Of a stretch of 64,000 nt of DNA, positions 16,864-26,103 are shown piece after piece. Numbering within the stretch: position 1 is the stretch's first letter; each line of letters opens with the position of its first letter. The notes under the pieces were generated by a model that made no database searches, was not told the DNA's origin, and worked only from the letters and a program-made list of their open reading frames with translations. Made by a program: the position numbers and the translations under genes. This DNA is from JADCRZ01 sp037718865 (GTDB lineage: Bacteria > Bacteroidota > Bacteroidia > Chitinophagales > Chitinophagaceae): positions 1 through 64,000 of the forward strand of contig JBBJMP010000006.1 in the NCBI GenBank assembly GCA_037718865.1. The letters run 5' to 3'.

Positions 16864-17949
16864 CTAATCAGGAAACGGCGTTTTATCAATGTTGGGAATA
16901 ATGCGGAGTGCATTTTTATAATACACTTTTTTGAGGATGTTATCCGGTAATCCCATACCATACATGCTCCAGAAAGCATGGTATTTTTTATGGTAAGGAA
17001 AATACTCGTCTTCTGATTCAAGTACTCTGAAATAGGTTGCATACTCTTCGGGCACCCAGGAATCCTTGCCGAACAAAATCCGGTCCTGATATTTTTCAAA
17101 GAATTTTTTTGCCATTCTTGGCTGTCTTCCGAGTTCTGCGATTACCGCCCCAAACTCAACAAACACATGAGGCATTTCATCCAGCAATTTTCCCAGCTTT
17201 ACAAGGTCATTGGGATACCAGCCAAAATGCGCAGCAATGAAAACGGTTTCCCGATGTTTACGGAACATGTTGTGTTGCTCTTCAATTAACACATCGAAAG
17301 GCAGCGGGTTATCCGGTCCTCTCTTCCTGCCTGGATGTGAAGTAATTTCCATCCAACGTTCATTTTTTTCATCTGCCGGATCCCAGAAAGGTTTAGGATC
17401 AGCGGTATGGATGAGCACGGGTATTTTAAGTTCGCCGCATTTTTTCCAGATGGCATCCAGCCTGGGATCATCAACGGCAACCCTTTTTCCTGTTACATCT
17501 TTTATCGAAAATCCGAGATTTTTGAATATTTTCAACCCGCTGGCCCCGTTCCTTACGTCTTGTTCCAGTTGCTTCACCGTTTTTTCTATCCAGCCATCTT
17601 CACCAATTCGGCTGAAATCTATGTTGGCAAACAGTATAAATCGCTTCGGATAATGAGTTTTGATGTTCTTAATAGACTGATTAAGCTGGTCTCCGCCCTG
17701 GCCGCTCAAATTGACCATTACGGCCATATTCATTTTATCCATGTCTTTAACCAGCGTTGACAAATCCTGCGTTGCCATTCTCTGATGATTGTGTACATCG
17801 ACAAAAGGAAATTTTGATTTTGTGGGTTTATGCTCCGGCACAACAAGAGTGTTGATGGGATTATATTTTTCAAAATCCATTTTATCACTGGATTGTGCAC
17901 GGGTAGAAATGATGATGAACAACAAAAAAATGGAAATCATGCATTTCAT
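16864..17949 (-). CDS. Exported amidohydrolase-superfamily protein (TIM-barrel)
   Basis: A 361-residue metal-dependent hydrolase-like protein with a signal peptide (MKCMISIFLLFIIISTRAQ). The first metal motif is FVDVHNHQRM near residue 50, then PVLIHTADPKPFWD, FIAAHFGWYP and RILFGKDSWVP with the late Asp, all in the order of the amidohydrolase_2 (ACMSD-like) family. The substrate is unknown. An upstream in-frame ATG at 17994 would overlap the PfkB gene; the chosen start gives a better signal peptide. It is 37 bp downstream of the PfkB gene on the same strand. Confidence 0.82.
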   Translation of the reverse strand: MKCMISIFLLFIIISTRAQSSDKMDFEKYNPINTLVVPEHKPTKSKFPFVDVHNHQRMATQDLSTLVKDMDKMNMAVMVNLSGQGGDQLNQSIKNIKTHYPKRFILFANIDFSRIGEDGWIEKTVKQLEQDVRNGASGLKIFKNLGFSIKDVTGKRVAVDDPRLDAIWKKCGELKIPVLIHTADPKPFWDPADEKNERWMEITSHPGRKRGPDNPLPFDVLIEEQHNMFRKHRETVFIAAHFGWYPNDLVKLGKLLDEMPHVFVEFGAVIAELGRQPRMAKKFFEKYQDRILFGKDSWVPEEYATYFRVLESEDEYFPYHKKYHAFWSMYGMGLPDNILKKVYYKNALRIIPNIDKTPFPD

Positions 17950-17986
17950 GGTAAATCCGTTTTTAGTAAAGAGATACGCAAATTCT

Positions 17987-18946
17987 TTAATCATTTTCGA
18001 AGCCTAATTTATACCGGTCGGCAAACTTATTTATCCAGTCGTACAATTTGTGCACGTTCTCCAGGTCAAATAATTGTGTTCCTGAGTTCATAGTAGCTGC
18101 GGTACCGCAAGCAACTCCAAACCGAATCATTTCCCTTTCTGTTTTTCCGTGGGTGAGCATCCACGCGATTCCTGCCACCATACTATCACCGGCACCCACA
18201 GTAGTGTTTTTTTTCACTGTGGGTGCCGGTACGTGTTCATAGCCGTTTTTCGTAACCATCAGGGCACCGGAAGGTCCCAGGGAAACAACTATGATCTTAC
18301 ACTTCCCACTGTTGATCACTTCGAGGGCCGCGTCGTCCACTTCATTCAATTCAAGTTTTTCTTTACCGACCATTTTGCTCAATTCAGTCAGATTGGGCTT
18401 TAGCAGGTACACGCCTTCCCGGGCAGCAAGTTGCAAGGGAGTGCCCGAAGTATCTACTATATACTTTGCATTGAGTTGCCTGGCTACCGTTGCTATTCTG
18501 GCATAAAAATCATCCGGAACGCCAGGAGGCAGGCTTCCGCTGGCAATAATAATAGATGGCTTTTCGGGTAAGGCCCCAAGCGTTTCTATGACGGCATTAC
18601 TTATCTCTTCATTTAATTCGCAGCCAGGCATTACAAACCGGAATTGGGCATTGGTGCTGGTTTCAGTAACTACCACATTTTCCCTTGTTTCGCCTTCGAT
18701 AGGGATAGATTTGTAACGGATCTGTTGTTCATCCAGAAAGGTTTCGAGTATTTTTCCGTTTAACCCCCCGTTGGGGAAAACAGCCAGTGACTCTCCACCC
18801 AGCTTTTTTAAGGCTTTACTTACATTTATACCGCCGCCTCCGGCTTCAACGGTCAGTTCTTCGCAACGAAGTTTTTTCTCTGGGACTAAACGTTCGGTCG
18901 ATGTGCTTTTATCAACAGCGGGGTTCATGGTTATTGTAACGATCAT
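17987..18946 (-). CDS. PfkB-family hexose kinase (1-phosphofructokinase/Pfk-2-like)
   Basis: A 319-residue cytoplasmic sugar kinase. The N-terminal MIVTITMNPAVDKS and AGGGGINVSKALKKLGG are typical of the 1-phosphofructokinase/tagatose-6-phosphate kinase group, and TTVGAGDSMVAGIAW holds the catalytic Asp of the PfkB signature 2. It could phosphorylate fructose 6-phosphate or fructose 1-phosphate; no PTS or fru genes are nearby, so the substrate is open. Confidence 0.9.
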   Translation of the reverse strand: MIVTITMNPAVDKSTSTERLVPEKKLRCEELTVEAGGGGINVSKALKKLGGESLAVFPNGGLNGKILETFLDEQQIRYKSIPIEGETRENVVVTETSTNAQFRFVMPGCELNEEISNAVIETLGALPEKPSIIIASGSLPPGVPDDFYARIATVARQLNAKYIVDTSGTPLQLAAREGVYLLKPNLTELSKMVGKEKLELNEVDDAALEVINSGKCKIIVVSLGPSGALMVTKNGYEHVPAPTVKKNTTVGAGDSMVAGIAWMLTHGKTEREMIRFGVACGTAATMNSGTQLFDLENVHKLYDWINKFADRYKLGFEND

Positions 18947-18983
18947 ACAGGTTTAATTTAACAATCAGCAGTTAGCTTTCCAT

Positions 18984-19991
18984 CTATTTTCTCTTTCGTA
19001 TGAGATCATTCCAGGTATCAGGCAGCGTATCCTCAAATGCATCAAACCGAAGGCCAAGGGTCAACATGAAAGAACCTTCATCGGCCAATATGCCAACGGA
19101 GGAAATAGGAGTAAAAGAATTGGTATACCTGAAAGAGCCGCTTACAAAATAACGGTCTCCACTATAACCGGCAGATCCAAACATGCGGACGCTTGACTGC
19201 CAGTGCATGCCACTTACCGTTGAAGCCGCTGCACGGGCATGGTGATAACCGAAGCCAGGACCTAAAAACAAACCACCCGAAACAAAATAGCTGCCTTCCT
19301 CAAAAACCTTCGTGTATACATAACCGGGACGAAAATCAAGATTGACAATGGTTACGTTGTAAAGCCCCGTCATGTCTTCAAACCGCGGTTCATAGCTGGC
19401 ATCGCTGGGTATAATATATCTGTTTCTTCCTTTCGCACGCAGCAGGTTGGGATTGAACTCAAACATAAAGGCCCCGGCGGATCGCCTTTGCCGCTGAGAG
19501 TAATCGGTGATCGCCGCCAGGGAAAACTTTTTATAATTGGTATTCAGAAGCCAATACGGACTTAATTTGAACAGGTTTATTGCAGTACGTACATTAAGCG
19601 TTTTTTTATCCTGTATGGAAGCAACATTGTTATAGAACCCGATCTTGCCGCCAACATTACTGGCTCCGTTATAGGTATTGAGTGAGATGACCAGCGACCG
19701 GTTGTTGGTTTTTCTGTTCAGACTTGGAGATATGGAAAGGTTGATGAATTTATATGACAGATAGAGGGCCAGATTTGTTCCGGTGTTAAACGGAAAACTT
19801 GCAGTCGGCGGAACAAGCGTATGATCAGGACTTATTTCAAGTCCTGCCCCTGTTCTTTCCAGTGAAACCCGGGCCACATATGGCAGGTCAAAATCGGCTA
19901 TATAGGTAGAGTCTACCTTCACCTGGCCTAATAATGACAGCCAGACGTTTTGAATGATCAGAAATAGAACCACCCATTTTAACATTTGCAA
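18984..19991 (-). CDS. DUF4421-like outer-membrane protein
   Basis: A 335-residue exported protein with an N-terminal signal (MLKWVVLFLIIQNVWLSLLGQ) and alternating hydrophobic beta strands to the end, as in an outer-membrane barrel. The early DSTYIADFDLPYVARVSLE and FNTGTNLALYLSYKFINLSI resemble the DUF4421 family. Function is unknown. It lies 37 bp before the PfkB start on the same strand. Confidence 0.65.
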   Translation of the reverse strand: MQMLKWVVLFLIIQNVWLSLLGQVKVDSTYIADFDLPYVARVSLERTGAGLEISPDHTLVPPTASFPFNTGTNLALYLSYKFINLSISPSLNRKTNNRSLVISLNTYNGASNVGGKIGFYNNVASIQDKKTLNVRTAINLFKLSPYWLLNTNYKKFSLAAITDYSQRQRRSAGAFMFEFNPNLLRAKGRNRYIIPSDASYEPRFEDMTGLYNVTIVNLDFRPGYVYTKVFEEGSYFVSGGLFLGPGFGYHHARAAASTVSGMHWQSSVRMFGSAGYSGDRYFVSGSFRYTNSFTPISSVGILADEGSFMLTLGLRFDAFEDTLPDTWNDLIRKRK

Positions 19992-20000
19992 TACTACGGG

Positions 20001-20094
20001 ATTTGTGTGAATGTACAGATGTGCGAATGAGTGGATGTGCGAAGGAACTGCGGTTGCGTTTTTACTTCACGGTTACCCATCCGCACATTTTCCT
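20001..20094. repeat. TGTGCGAA/TCCGCACA repeat units, reaching into a coding end
   Basis: Degenerate units such as ATGTACAGATGTGCGAATGA and GGATGTGCGAAGG lie in the spacer, and CATCCGCACATTTTCC lies inside the last codons of the adjacent SMUG2-like gene. These belong to the same dispersed family as at 14632 and 33770. Confidence 0.55.
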
Positions 20095-20753
20095 AATTGT
20101 TTGTAATACATTTCAATATATTCCTGTTTACGTTTCAGCCGGTATTGCATAATAAACCGGGGATGAGGCAGAGGAACAATGGTATCAAAAAAATGTTGAC
20201 TATCATTCAAACGCTTTAAGTACCTATAATTTATTCCCTCACCAAGGCAAAATCCGACATCCCGGTGAATTCCGAAATTCAACTGACGTTTCAGGTTATC
20301 CACCACAAAGCCCTCAATGCTTGACTGCAGCGTTTTATCATCATAATAATTGAGGTTTTTATTATTGCCGGTAAATCCTAGAGGGCTGATGGCGGTTATG
20401 TAAAAATTTTTATAAAAAAACTCGGGGCCCCCAAACGCACGGATCATATCATAAATAAAAACAGAAGATAATTCCTGCTTCTTTGACCAGGGATTGTTAA
20501 TGCCACAATCGTTTTGCAACCGGATAGGGTCAGTAAACGGTATCCCGGTGATGCCGCCACCAAAACGGCCGGGGTTGATGCCGAGAATCATCCAACGCAG
20601 GTGCTCATCCTGGTAGTATTTCTGGTAAAACTGGCGGCATATTTCCAGGGTAGTGGTATCCAGAAAGGGATTCATTACTTCTATGCCCTTGGGAAGTGTT
20701 ACGGGAAGGTGAAGGGTTTGAAGAAATTGCAGCATCTTATCAGCAAAATTCAT
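20073..20753 (-). CDS. SMUG2-like uracil-DNA glycosylase family protein (DUF4918)
   Basis: A 226-residue protein of the uracil-DNA glycosylase superfamily that would remove damaged bases such as uracil from DNA. The active-site motif 1 reads MILGINPGRFGGGITGIPFTDP, and motif 2 is VPLPHPRFIMQYR. Both fit the SMUG2/DUF4918 group. The start at MNFADKMLQFLQ is chosen; the longer frame runs through repeat-like sequence. The last codons consist of a dispersed repeat unit. Confidence 0.82.
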   Translation of the reverse strand: MNFADKMLQFLQTLHLPVTLPKGIEVMNPFLDTTTLEICRQFYQKYYQDEHLRWMILGINPGRFGGGITGIPFTDPIRLQNDCGINNPWSKKQELSSVFIYDMIRAFGGPEFFYKNFYITAISPLGFTGNNKNLNYYDDKTLQSSIEGFVVDNLKRQLNFGIHRDVGFCLGEGINYRYLKRLNDSQHFFDTIVPLPHPRFIMQYRLKRKQEYIEMYYKQLGKCADG

Positions 20754-20840
20754 ATGGGGGTATTTAACCGGGGTAAGACCAAACACGGTTTTACCCCGGC
20801 AGGGGTTTAAGGTCGGTAGAACTGTTTCGTAAATATTAAA

Positions 20841-20966
20841 ATTGCTCCATAGGAGCAATACTAAAGGTTGCCTCCGTATGTTGCGTACCTACGGCACGCG
20901 TACCTAAAATCTTGCTACCGACATTTTGCTCCTGAGCAATGCAATACTATTCGCGCATTTGCACAT
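20841..20966. repeat. Intergenic palindromes between polA and the SMUG2-like gene
   Basis: ATTGCTCC-ATA-GGAGCAAT (20841-20859) is a perfect hairpin. TTGCTC-CT-GAGCAA (20926-20939) is a second copy of the same sequence type, and a TTCGCGCATTTGCACAT unit follows at 20950-20966. The GCTCC/GGAGC hairpins look like small mobile or REP-like repeats. Confidence 0.6.
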
Positions 20967-20969
20967 AAA

Positions 20970-23804
20970 TTAATGTGCCTCAAGCCAGTTGACGCCAGCG
21001 CCAACTTCCGCATCAGCCGGCACTTCATTCGGCAGCAGTAAAGCAGTTTGCATGCAATGGATAATAATGGGCTTGATCAATTCCACTTCTTCTTTAGGTG
21101 CATCAAATACCAATTCATCATGAACCTGCAGAAGCATTTTTGATCGTAGGTTCCTGGCGTTAAATTCTTGGTGAATGTTGATCATAGCGAGTTTGATCAT
21201 GTCGGCAGCAGTACCTTGTATCGGGGAATTTATAGCATTCCGTTCCGCATAACTCCGTACCGTAAAATTTCCAGAGTTAATGTCTTTCAGCCAGCGTTTT
21301 CTTCCCATCAAGGTTCTCACGTATCCATGCTCCCTGGCAAAATTTATAGTGTCATCCATATACTTTTGGATGTTGGGAAACTGCTTTTTATAATTTTCTA
21401 TGATCTCCTTTGCTTCTGCCCGGGGAATGTTTAGGTTCTCTGAGAGCCCGAAGGCTCCCTGTCCATAGATGATACCAAAATTCACGCTTTTGGCCTTATA
21501 CCGCATCACTTTGGTTACGTCATTTTCATCAACATTAAACACTTTAGCGGCAGTTGCCGTATGAATATCCTTATGTTGCTTAAAGGCCTCGCACATGTTC
21601 GGGTCTGCGCTGATGGCCGCCACAATGCGCAGTTCAATTTGCGAATAGTCGGCACTTACCAACAGGTGGTCCTCGTCTCTAGGGATAAATGCTTTGCGTA
21701 TTTCGCGCCCTCTTTCCGTTCTGATGGGAATGTTTTGCAGATTAGGGTTGTTGCTGCTCAGCCGGCCGGTAACTGCTATGGTTTGTCCGTACCAGGTATG
21801 CACCCGTCCCGATTTGCGGTTGATGATCAGGGGAAGCGCATCCACATAGGTAGACTTTAATTTGGTCAGTTCGCGGTAACCCAGGATGTCCTCAACAATC
21901 TGGCTTTGGTTCTTCAGCTTTAGCAATACATCTTCTCCTGTCGCATACTGGCCGTTTTTAGTAGTTTTGGCTTTGGGGTCAAGTTTCAGTTTTTCAAACA
22001 AAACTTCGCCCAGTTGCCTTGGAGAAGACAAATTAAACCTAACGCCGGCCTGGCTATACACGCTCTCTTCGCAGCGTTTAGCTTCTCTTTCCAGTTCTTT
22101 GGAATACTCATTCAGGAAATCCATGTCTATACGTATTCCCTCAAATTCCAGGTCGGTAAGTACTTTAACCAGGGGGCTCTCGACTTCCTGAAATACTTTT
22201 TCAACATCTTTTTGATTTAATAACGGAGCAAATACGTTCTTTAACTGGAGTGTAATGTCGGCATCTTCTGCGGAGTATTCTTTGATCTTATCCAGTTCCA
22301 CGTCCCGTATACTTACCTGGCTCTTGCCTTTTTTTCCCAGGATTTCTTCCATTCCTGTGAGTTCGTAACCCAGAAACTGGGCACTCAATAGGTCCATATT
22401 ATGCCTGCCTTCGGGCTCTAGCAGATAATGGGCTACCATGGTATCGAAAAGATGACCGTTGACCTCAACGCCATACCATTTAAGCACCAGCAGGTCGTAC
22501 TTAAGATTGTGGCCGATCCATATTTTATCAGGGTCGTTAAAAAGGTCCCTGAAACAGCGTAATATAGAGAGAACCCGTTCACGGTCCGGAGGGCAGGGAA
22601 TATAATATCCTTCGCCGGGCAGGAATGAAAAGCTAAGTCCCACCAATTCGGCGTTGTTGGCGTCAATACCGGTGGTTTCGATGTCGAAGGAGATCTCTGT
22701 TTGTAGCTGCAGTTTATTGATTAGCTCCAGGATAGCCGCTTCACCTTCCACTGCATGATAGGTGTGTGTTGTATTATGAATATTCTTATCAGCAACCAAC
22801 CCCATTCCATCTGCCAGTCCCGGGAGCGGGATTTCATCAATAGCTGGTTTCAGCGGTTCGTTTTTTTGTGTAACTACACTTCCGAACAGGTTGGTCTGAA
22901 TGACTTCCGGAGCACTCGAGAACACGGTAAAGTCTTCTCCAAGGATCCGCTTGCCAAGTGCCTTGAATTCCAGTTCGATGAAAATATCTTTCAGCACTTC
23001 TTTGTTGAATTCTTTTATCCTGAAATCTTCTTCATGAAAAGTACACGGCACTGCAGTGATGATAGTAGCCAGCTTTTTGCTCATGATAGCCATTTCTCTT
23101 CCTGTTCTCAGCTTTTCTCCCAGCGAACCCTTGATGTTCTCCGCATTAGCCAGTACGTTCTCCAGGGTGCCGTATTCAGACAACAGCTTGGATGCGGTTT
23201 TTTCTCCAATGCCGGGTATGCCGGGTATATTGTCTATGGCGTCTCCCATAAGGCCCAGGATGTCAACAACCTGGGATACATTCTTGATGTTCCATTTTTC
23301 GCATACTTCTTTTGCCCCCAGGATTTCTTCTTTGTTATTCTGGTAGGAGGGCTTATAAATTTTGATCTTATCCGTTACAAGTTGTCCGAAGTCCTTGTCA
23401 GGGGTTACCATGAACACTTCATAACCTTCCTTTTCCGCCTGTTGTGCCAGACCGCCGATCAGGTCATCTGCTTCAAAGCCATCGCATTCTACCACCGGAA
23501 GGTTAAAGCCCTTAATGATGTTTTTGATGTCATTCAGTGAATCCCTCAGGTCTTCCGGAGCATCCTGCCTGTTAGCTTTATAGTCAATGAAATCGCTGTG
23601 CCGTTCTGTTGGAGCGTGGGTATCAAAAGCAACTGCCAGGTGAGTGGGTTTTTCTTTATTCATAAGGTCTACCAGGGTGTTGGTAAAGCCGAACTGGGCG
23701 TTGGTATTGCGGCCTTTCGAGGTCAGGCGTGGGTTGCGGATGAGTGCATAGTAGGCACGGTAAATGAGTGCCATCGCGTCCAGCAAAAATAGTTTTTTGA
23801 TCAT
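20970..23804 (-). CDS. polA: DNA polymerase I
   Basis: A 944-residue three-domain polymerase for Okazaki-fragment processing and repair. The N-terminal 5'-3' exonuclease starts KKLFLLDAMALIYRAYYAL and has ECDGFEADDLIGGLA plus the helix-hairpin-helix DNIPGIPGIGEKTASKLL. The middle 3'-5' exonuclease keeps its catalytic acids (SFDIETTGID near residue 375), so proofreading is likely. The polymerase domain has SADYSQIELRI, a GIIYGQGAFGLS fingers stretch and the C-terminal LLQVHDELVFDAP. Its ATG overlaps the TGA of the truncated DUF1801 gene upstream. Confidence 0.97.
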   Translation of the reverse strand: MIKKLFLLDAMALIYRAYYALIRNPRLTSKGRNTNAQFGFTNTLVDLMNKEKPTHLAVAFDTHAPTERHSDFIDYKANRQDAPEDLRDSLNDIKNIIKGFNLPVVECDGFEADDLIGGLAQQAEKEGYEVFMVTPDKDFGQLVTDKIKIYKPSYQNNKEEILGAKEVCEKWNIKNVSQVVDILGLMGDAIDNIPGIPGIGEKTASKLLSEYGTLENVLANAENIKGSLGEKLRTGREMAIMSKKLATIITAVPCTFHEEDFRIKEFNKEVLKDIFIELEFKALGKRILGEDFTVFSSAPEVIQTNLFGSVVTQKNEPLKPAIDEIPLPGLADGMGLVADKNIHNTTHTYHAVEGEAAILELINKLQLQTEISFDIETTGIDANNAELVGLSFSFLPGEGYYIPCPPDRERVLSILRCFRDLFNDPDKIWIGHNLKYDLLVLKWYGVEVNGHLFDTMVAHYLLEPEGRHNMDLLSAQFLGYELTGMEEILGKKGKSQVSIRDVELDKIKEYSAEDADITLQLKNVFAPLLNQKDVEKVFQEVESPLVKVLTDLEFEGIRIDMDFLNEYSKELEREAKRCEESVYSQAGVRFNLSSPRQLGEVLFEKLKLDPKAKTTKNGQYATGEDVLLKLKNQSQIVEDILGYRELTKLKSTYVDALPLIINRKSGRVHTWYGQTIAVTGRLSSNNPNLQNIPIRTERGREIRKAFIPRDEDHLLVSADYSQIELRIVAAISADPNMCEAFKQHKDIHTATAAKVFNVDENDVTKVMRYKAKSVNFGIIYGQGAFGLSENLNIPRAEAKEIIENYKKQFPNIQKYMDDTINFAREHGYVRTLMGRKRWLKDINSGNFTVRSYAERNAINSPIQGTAADMIKLAMINIHQEFNARNLRSKMLLQVHDELVFDAPKEEVELIKPIIIHCMQTALLLPNEVPADAEVGAGVNWLEAH

Positions 23805-24115
23805 CCGGCGAAGTTAAGAACTATGGGTAGGATAAGTAATTTTTCATCCCCATAAATGCCCATGTGATAAAGCGCCACATAATTTTTTTGGGAAGCAACG
23901 CACATTAACTGGAGGGGTTGTTTTGGATCGCAATGGTAGCCATCGGGATATACTTTGTGCGACACAACATAACTAAGCATTCCGGAACTCATCACTTCTG
24001 AAAATCCTTTAGGTAAATTTTTTAGAATGACCGTTCTTAATTCGGTCATAATTCGCTTCCTTTCGTCTGGAAGGCTGTTCAGGTATTCTTGCGGAGAACT
24101 GGCTGTGGATTGCAT
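23801..24115 (-). pseudogene. Truncated DUF1801 domain gene
   Basis: The N-terminal part is a good DUF1801 (YdhG-like) match: SPQEYLNSLPDERKRIMTEL, VMSSGMLSYVV, QPLQLMCVASQKNYVALYHMGIYGDEKLL. It then changes to ILPIVLNFAG and stops, giving 104 residues, while family members I know have about 140 with a further helix and a GKSCIRFK-like stretch. That C-terminal part is missing and the stop codon lies within the polA start (ATGA). A deletion fused the gene to polA. Product may be non-functional. Confidence 0.65.
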
Positions 24116-24204
24116 AATTTTAATCAAATCAGGTTTTGGCAGAAGGTCAGGTGCGTCTTGTTTAACGCCTGATGAAGATAAGATCTTTTACCAGCTTTTT
24201 CAAC

Positions 24205-25752
24205 TCAGGAAGTAAGTGCACCAACAGGATGCACCACTTTGGTATACGGCGCTTCCTCACCCTCAACATGCCACTCTGCCCATAAGCGATCCTGCTCATC
24301 AAGGGTGAGGGCCAGCCAGTTGCGGGCACCAATAAAGCGTTGGGCAGTTCCCGGGAATTTCAGCATGCGTGCGGTGATATCGCGGTCGATCTCTTCTATT
24401 TTATCCCCCAGGATCTTTTCCATCATATATAAAATTATTGAAGGCGGCGGTATATTTACTATTGCAGAAGAAATGAGCTGATTGATTACATTGGCTTCGT
24501 CGAATACGGCACTGTCCCGCTGGGATTGTATGTAGCCCAGGGCAGCAATATGTACATCACCCGAAAGAATGGTAACCCGGCATCCGGATTCCTTAGAGAA
24601 TTTCAGCAAGCGATGTATCAGCCGTAATCGTTCTCCCTGATGCGTTTGGCTGAGCCACTGATCTTTTAAATCATCTTCAAGTTCTTGTTGGCCCGGAAGT
24701 AATCGAAATGCAACTTCGATCATGTTAAGGTTGAAATATACAACCGGAAGGCTGGACATTACCAACAGGTGCTTACATGGAGATTGGGCAGGGCTATTCG
24801 TGTTGGCTTTTTCTACAAATTCAGCATTCATCCAGTCATATACCTGGCCCCAGGTTTCCGGGCTCATTACCGTCTTTTGCGTACGCTCCGAACGCAGGTC
24901 AAGCGTTAAAATGGCAATGTTTCCGATGCGATATGCGTGGGTGTAACTGGTTTGGCCGAATAGCGTGGATTTCCCGAAATCAGTATCATCTTTAGCTTGC
25001 AATTGAAATATGCGGAAGTGCTCACGCGCCACTTTGTAAATACCTTTAAACACCTCACATTGCTGCTGCTCCGGCGGATAAGATCCCCAACCGTCAAAAA
25101 TGTCATGATCATCCCACATCATCACCGCAGGAATCTGGCCCATTACTGATGCCGGCACAGGATCACTCCATCGTTGACAATAAAGGTCAAAATAAAATTG
25201 TTCTACAAGTTGCTGCATACGCTTTGTGAAAGGCGCTTTTACACGCTGCTTCTCGGGCTTACCGGACCACTCCTTCAGGGGATCAACAACATCCCACATA
25301 GGATCAGCGTACACCTGATCACCACCCATAAGCATCAGATGAAAAGACTTTTCTTGGTGCATGTTCCAAAGTACTTCCCACATAGCATTTTTCTCTTTGA
25401 TCTTTTTCGCATCCTTCGAACTGTGAAAGCCAAAACACGACGCATAGGAAAGGCGCAAAATGTTATCCCGTTCAGGAACTATGTAACGGAAAGTTCGGCC
25501 ACTAATGGAATAATCAATCGGCTGCTCTTCATTCGTCTGAAGCACTGACCACTCCAGCCGCCATACGTAACAGTCTCCCATTGTTTTCAACAAGGTTGCC
25601 TTATCTTCATACTGCAGCGGTTTTCCCTCGACGACAAGTTGAAGTTCTGGTGGAGTTGCTTCACCTTTGATGACAACAAGTGCTGAAGTAAACCAATAAT
25701 CTTCTTTTAAACCGCGAAATCTTAAAATGGGGCCCATTATAATTGTAGACAT
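24205..25752 (-). CDS. PhoD-like alkaline phosphatase family protein
   Basis: A 515-residue metallophosphoesterase of the PhoD type without an obvious signal peptide. The motifs are LSYASCFGF, LMLMGGDQVYADPMW, PAVMMWDDHDIFDGWG, HLLVMSSLPVVY and TILSGDVHIAALGY, which carry the metal-binding Asp, Asn/His and His residues in family order. The N-terminal 90 residues form a beta domain (GPILRFRG). Whether it hydrolyses phosphodiesters or phosphomonoesters is not known. It stands as a single gene. Confidence 0.83.
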   Translation of the reverse strand: MSTIIMGPILRFRGLKEDYWFTSALVVIKGEATPPELQLVVEGKPLQYEDKATLLKTMGDCYVWRLEWSVLQTNEEQPIDYSISGRTFRYIVPERDNILRLSYASCFGFHSSKDAKKIKEKNAMWEVLWNMHQEKSFHLMLMGGDQVYADPMWDVVDPLKEWSGKPEKQRVKAPFTKRMQQLVEQFYFDLYCQRWSDPVPASVMGQIPAVMMWDDHDIFDGWGSYPPEQQQCEVFKGIYKVAREHFRIFQLQAKDDTDFGKSTLFGQTSYTHAYRIGNIAILTLDLRSERTQKTVMSPETWGQVYDWMNAEFVEKANTNSPAQSPCKHLLVMSSLPVVYFNLNMIEVAFRLLPGQQELEDDLKDQWLSQTHQGERLRLIHRLLKFSKESGCRVTILSGDVHIAALGYIQSQRDSAVFDEANVINQLISSAIVNIPPPSIILYMMEKILGDKIEEIDRDITARMLKFPGTAQRFIGARNWLALTLDEQDRLWAEWHVEGEEAPYTKVVHPVGALTS

Positions 25753-25799
25753 ATAGTTGTACTATGTTGGCGTGTGATAGTTGATGCTTGTCAGGCTGT

Positions 25800-25933
25800 T
25801 TACCAGATCCTGATCCGCTTCTCTCCGGCTTTATACATTTTATCTTTCTCTGTTATACCAAAAGCGTCGTACCAGGCATCCATATTGTAATAGCTACTAA
25901 AGCAAGCAAGAGGCGTATACCTGATTTTTTCAT
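25800..25933 (-). pseudogene. Remnant of an M13 (neprilysin/PepO-like) peptidase with the whole middle deleted
   Basis: Reading from 25933, the start codon is followed by a signal-peptide-like stretch (MKKSGIRLLLALVAIT). From about 25883, in another frame, the sequence reads MDAWYDAFGITEKDKMY, KAGEKRIRIW and stop at 25800. The latter is the typical C-terminal end of M13 metallopeptidases. Only about 15 N-terminal and 28 C-terminal codons remain of a gene normally near 670 codons. This is a clean internal-deletion scar. Confidence 0.7.
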
Positions 25934-26103
25934 ATCATAATATTTTGATGAACAAGTGAACAAATCCGATGCTAGGCAACTGGTTATACTACGAACCGTG
26001 GATACAACCCAGCAGTGTCCTACAATAACAAACATTCTAATTTTATGCCAGCTCATTGCGTGCTCGCCGCTTTGCCATAGGTTTGATGATTAATTCAAAT
26101 GGC

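Noticed and set aside
22755..23540. 261-residue plus-strand ORF opposite polA
   Set aside because: It is the antisense shadow of conserved polA codons with no recognisable protein features.
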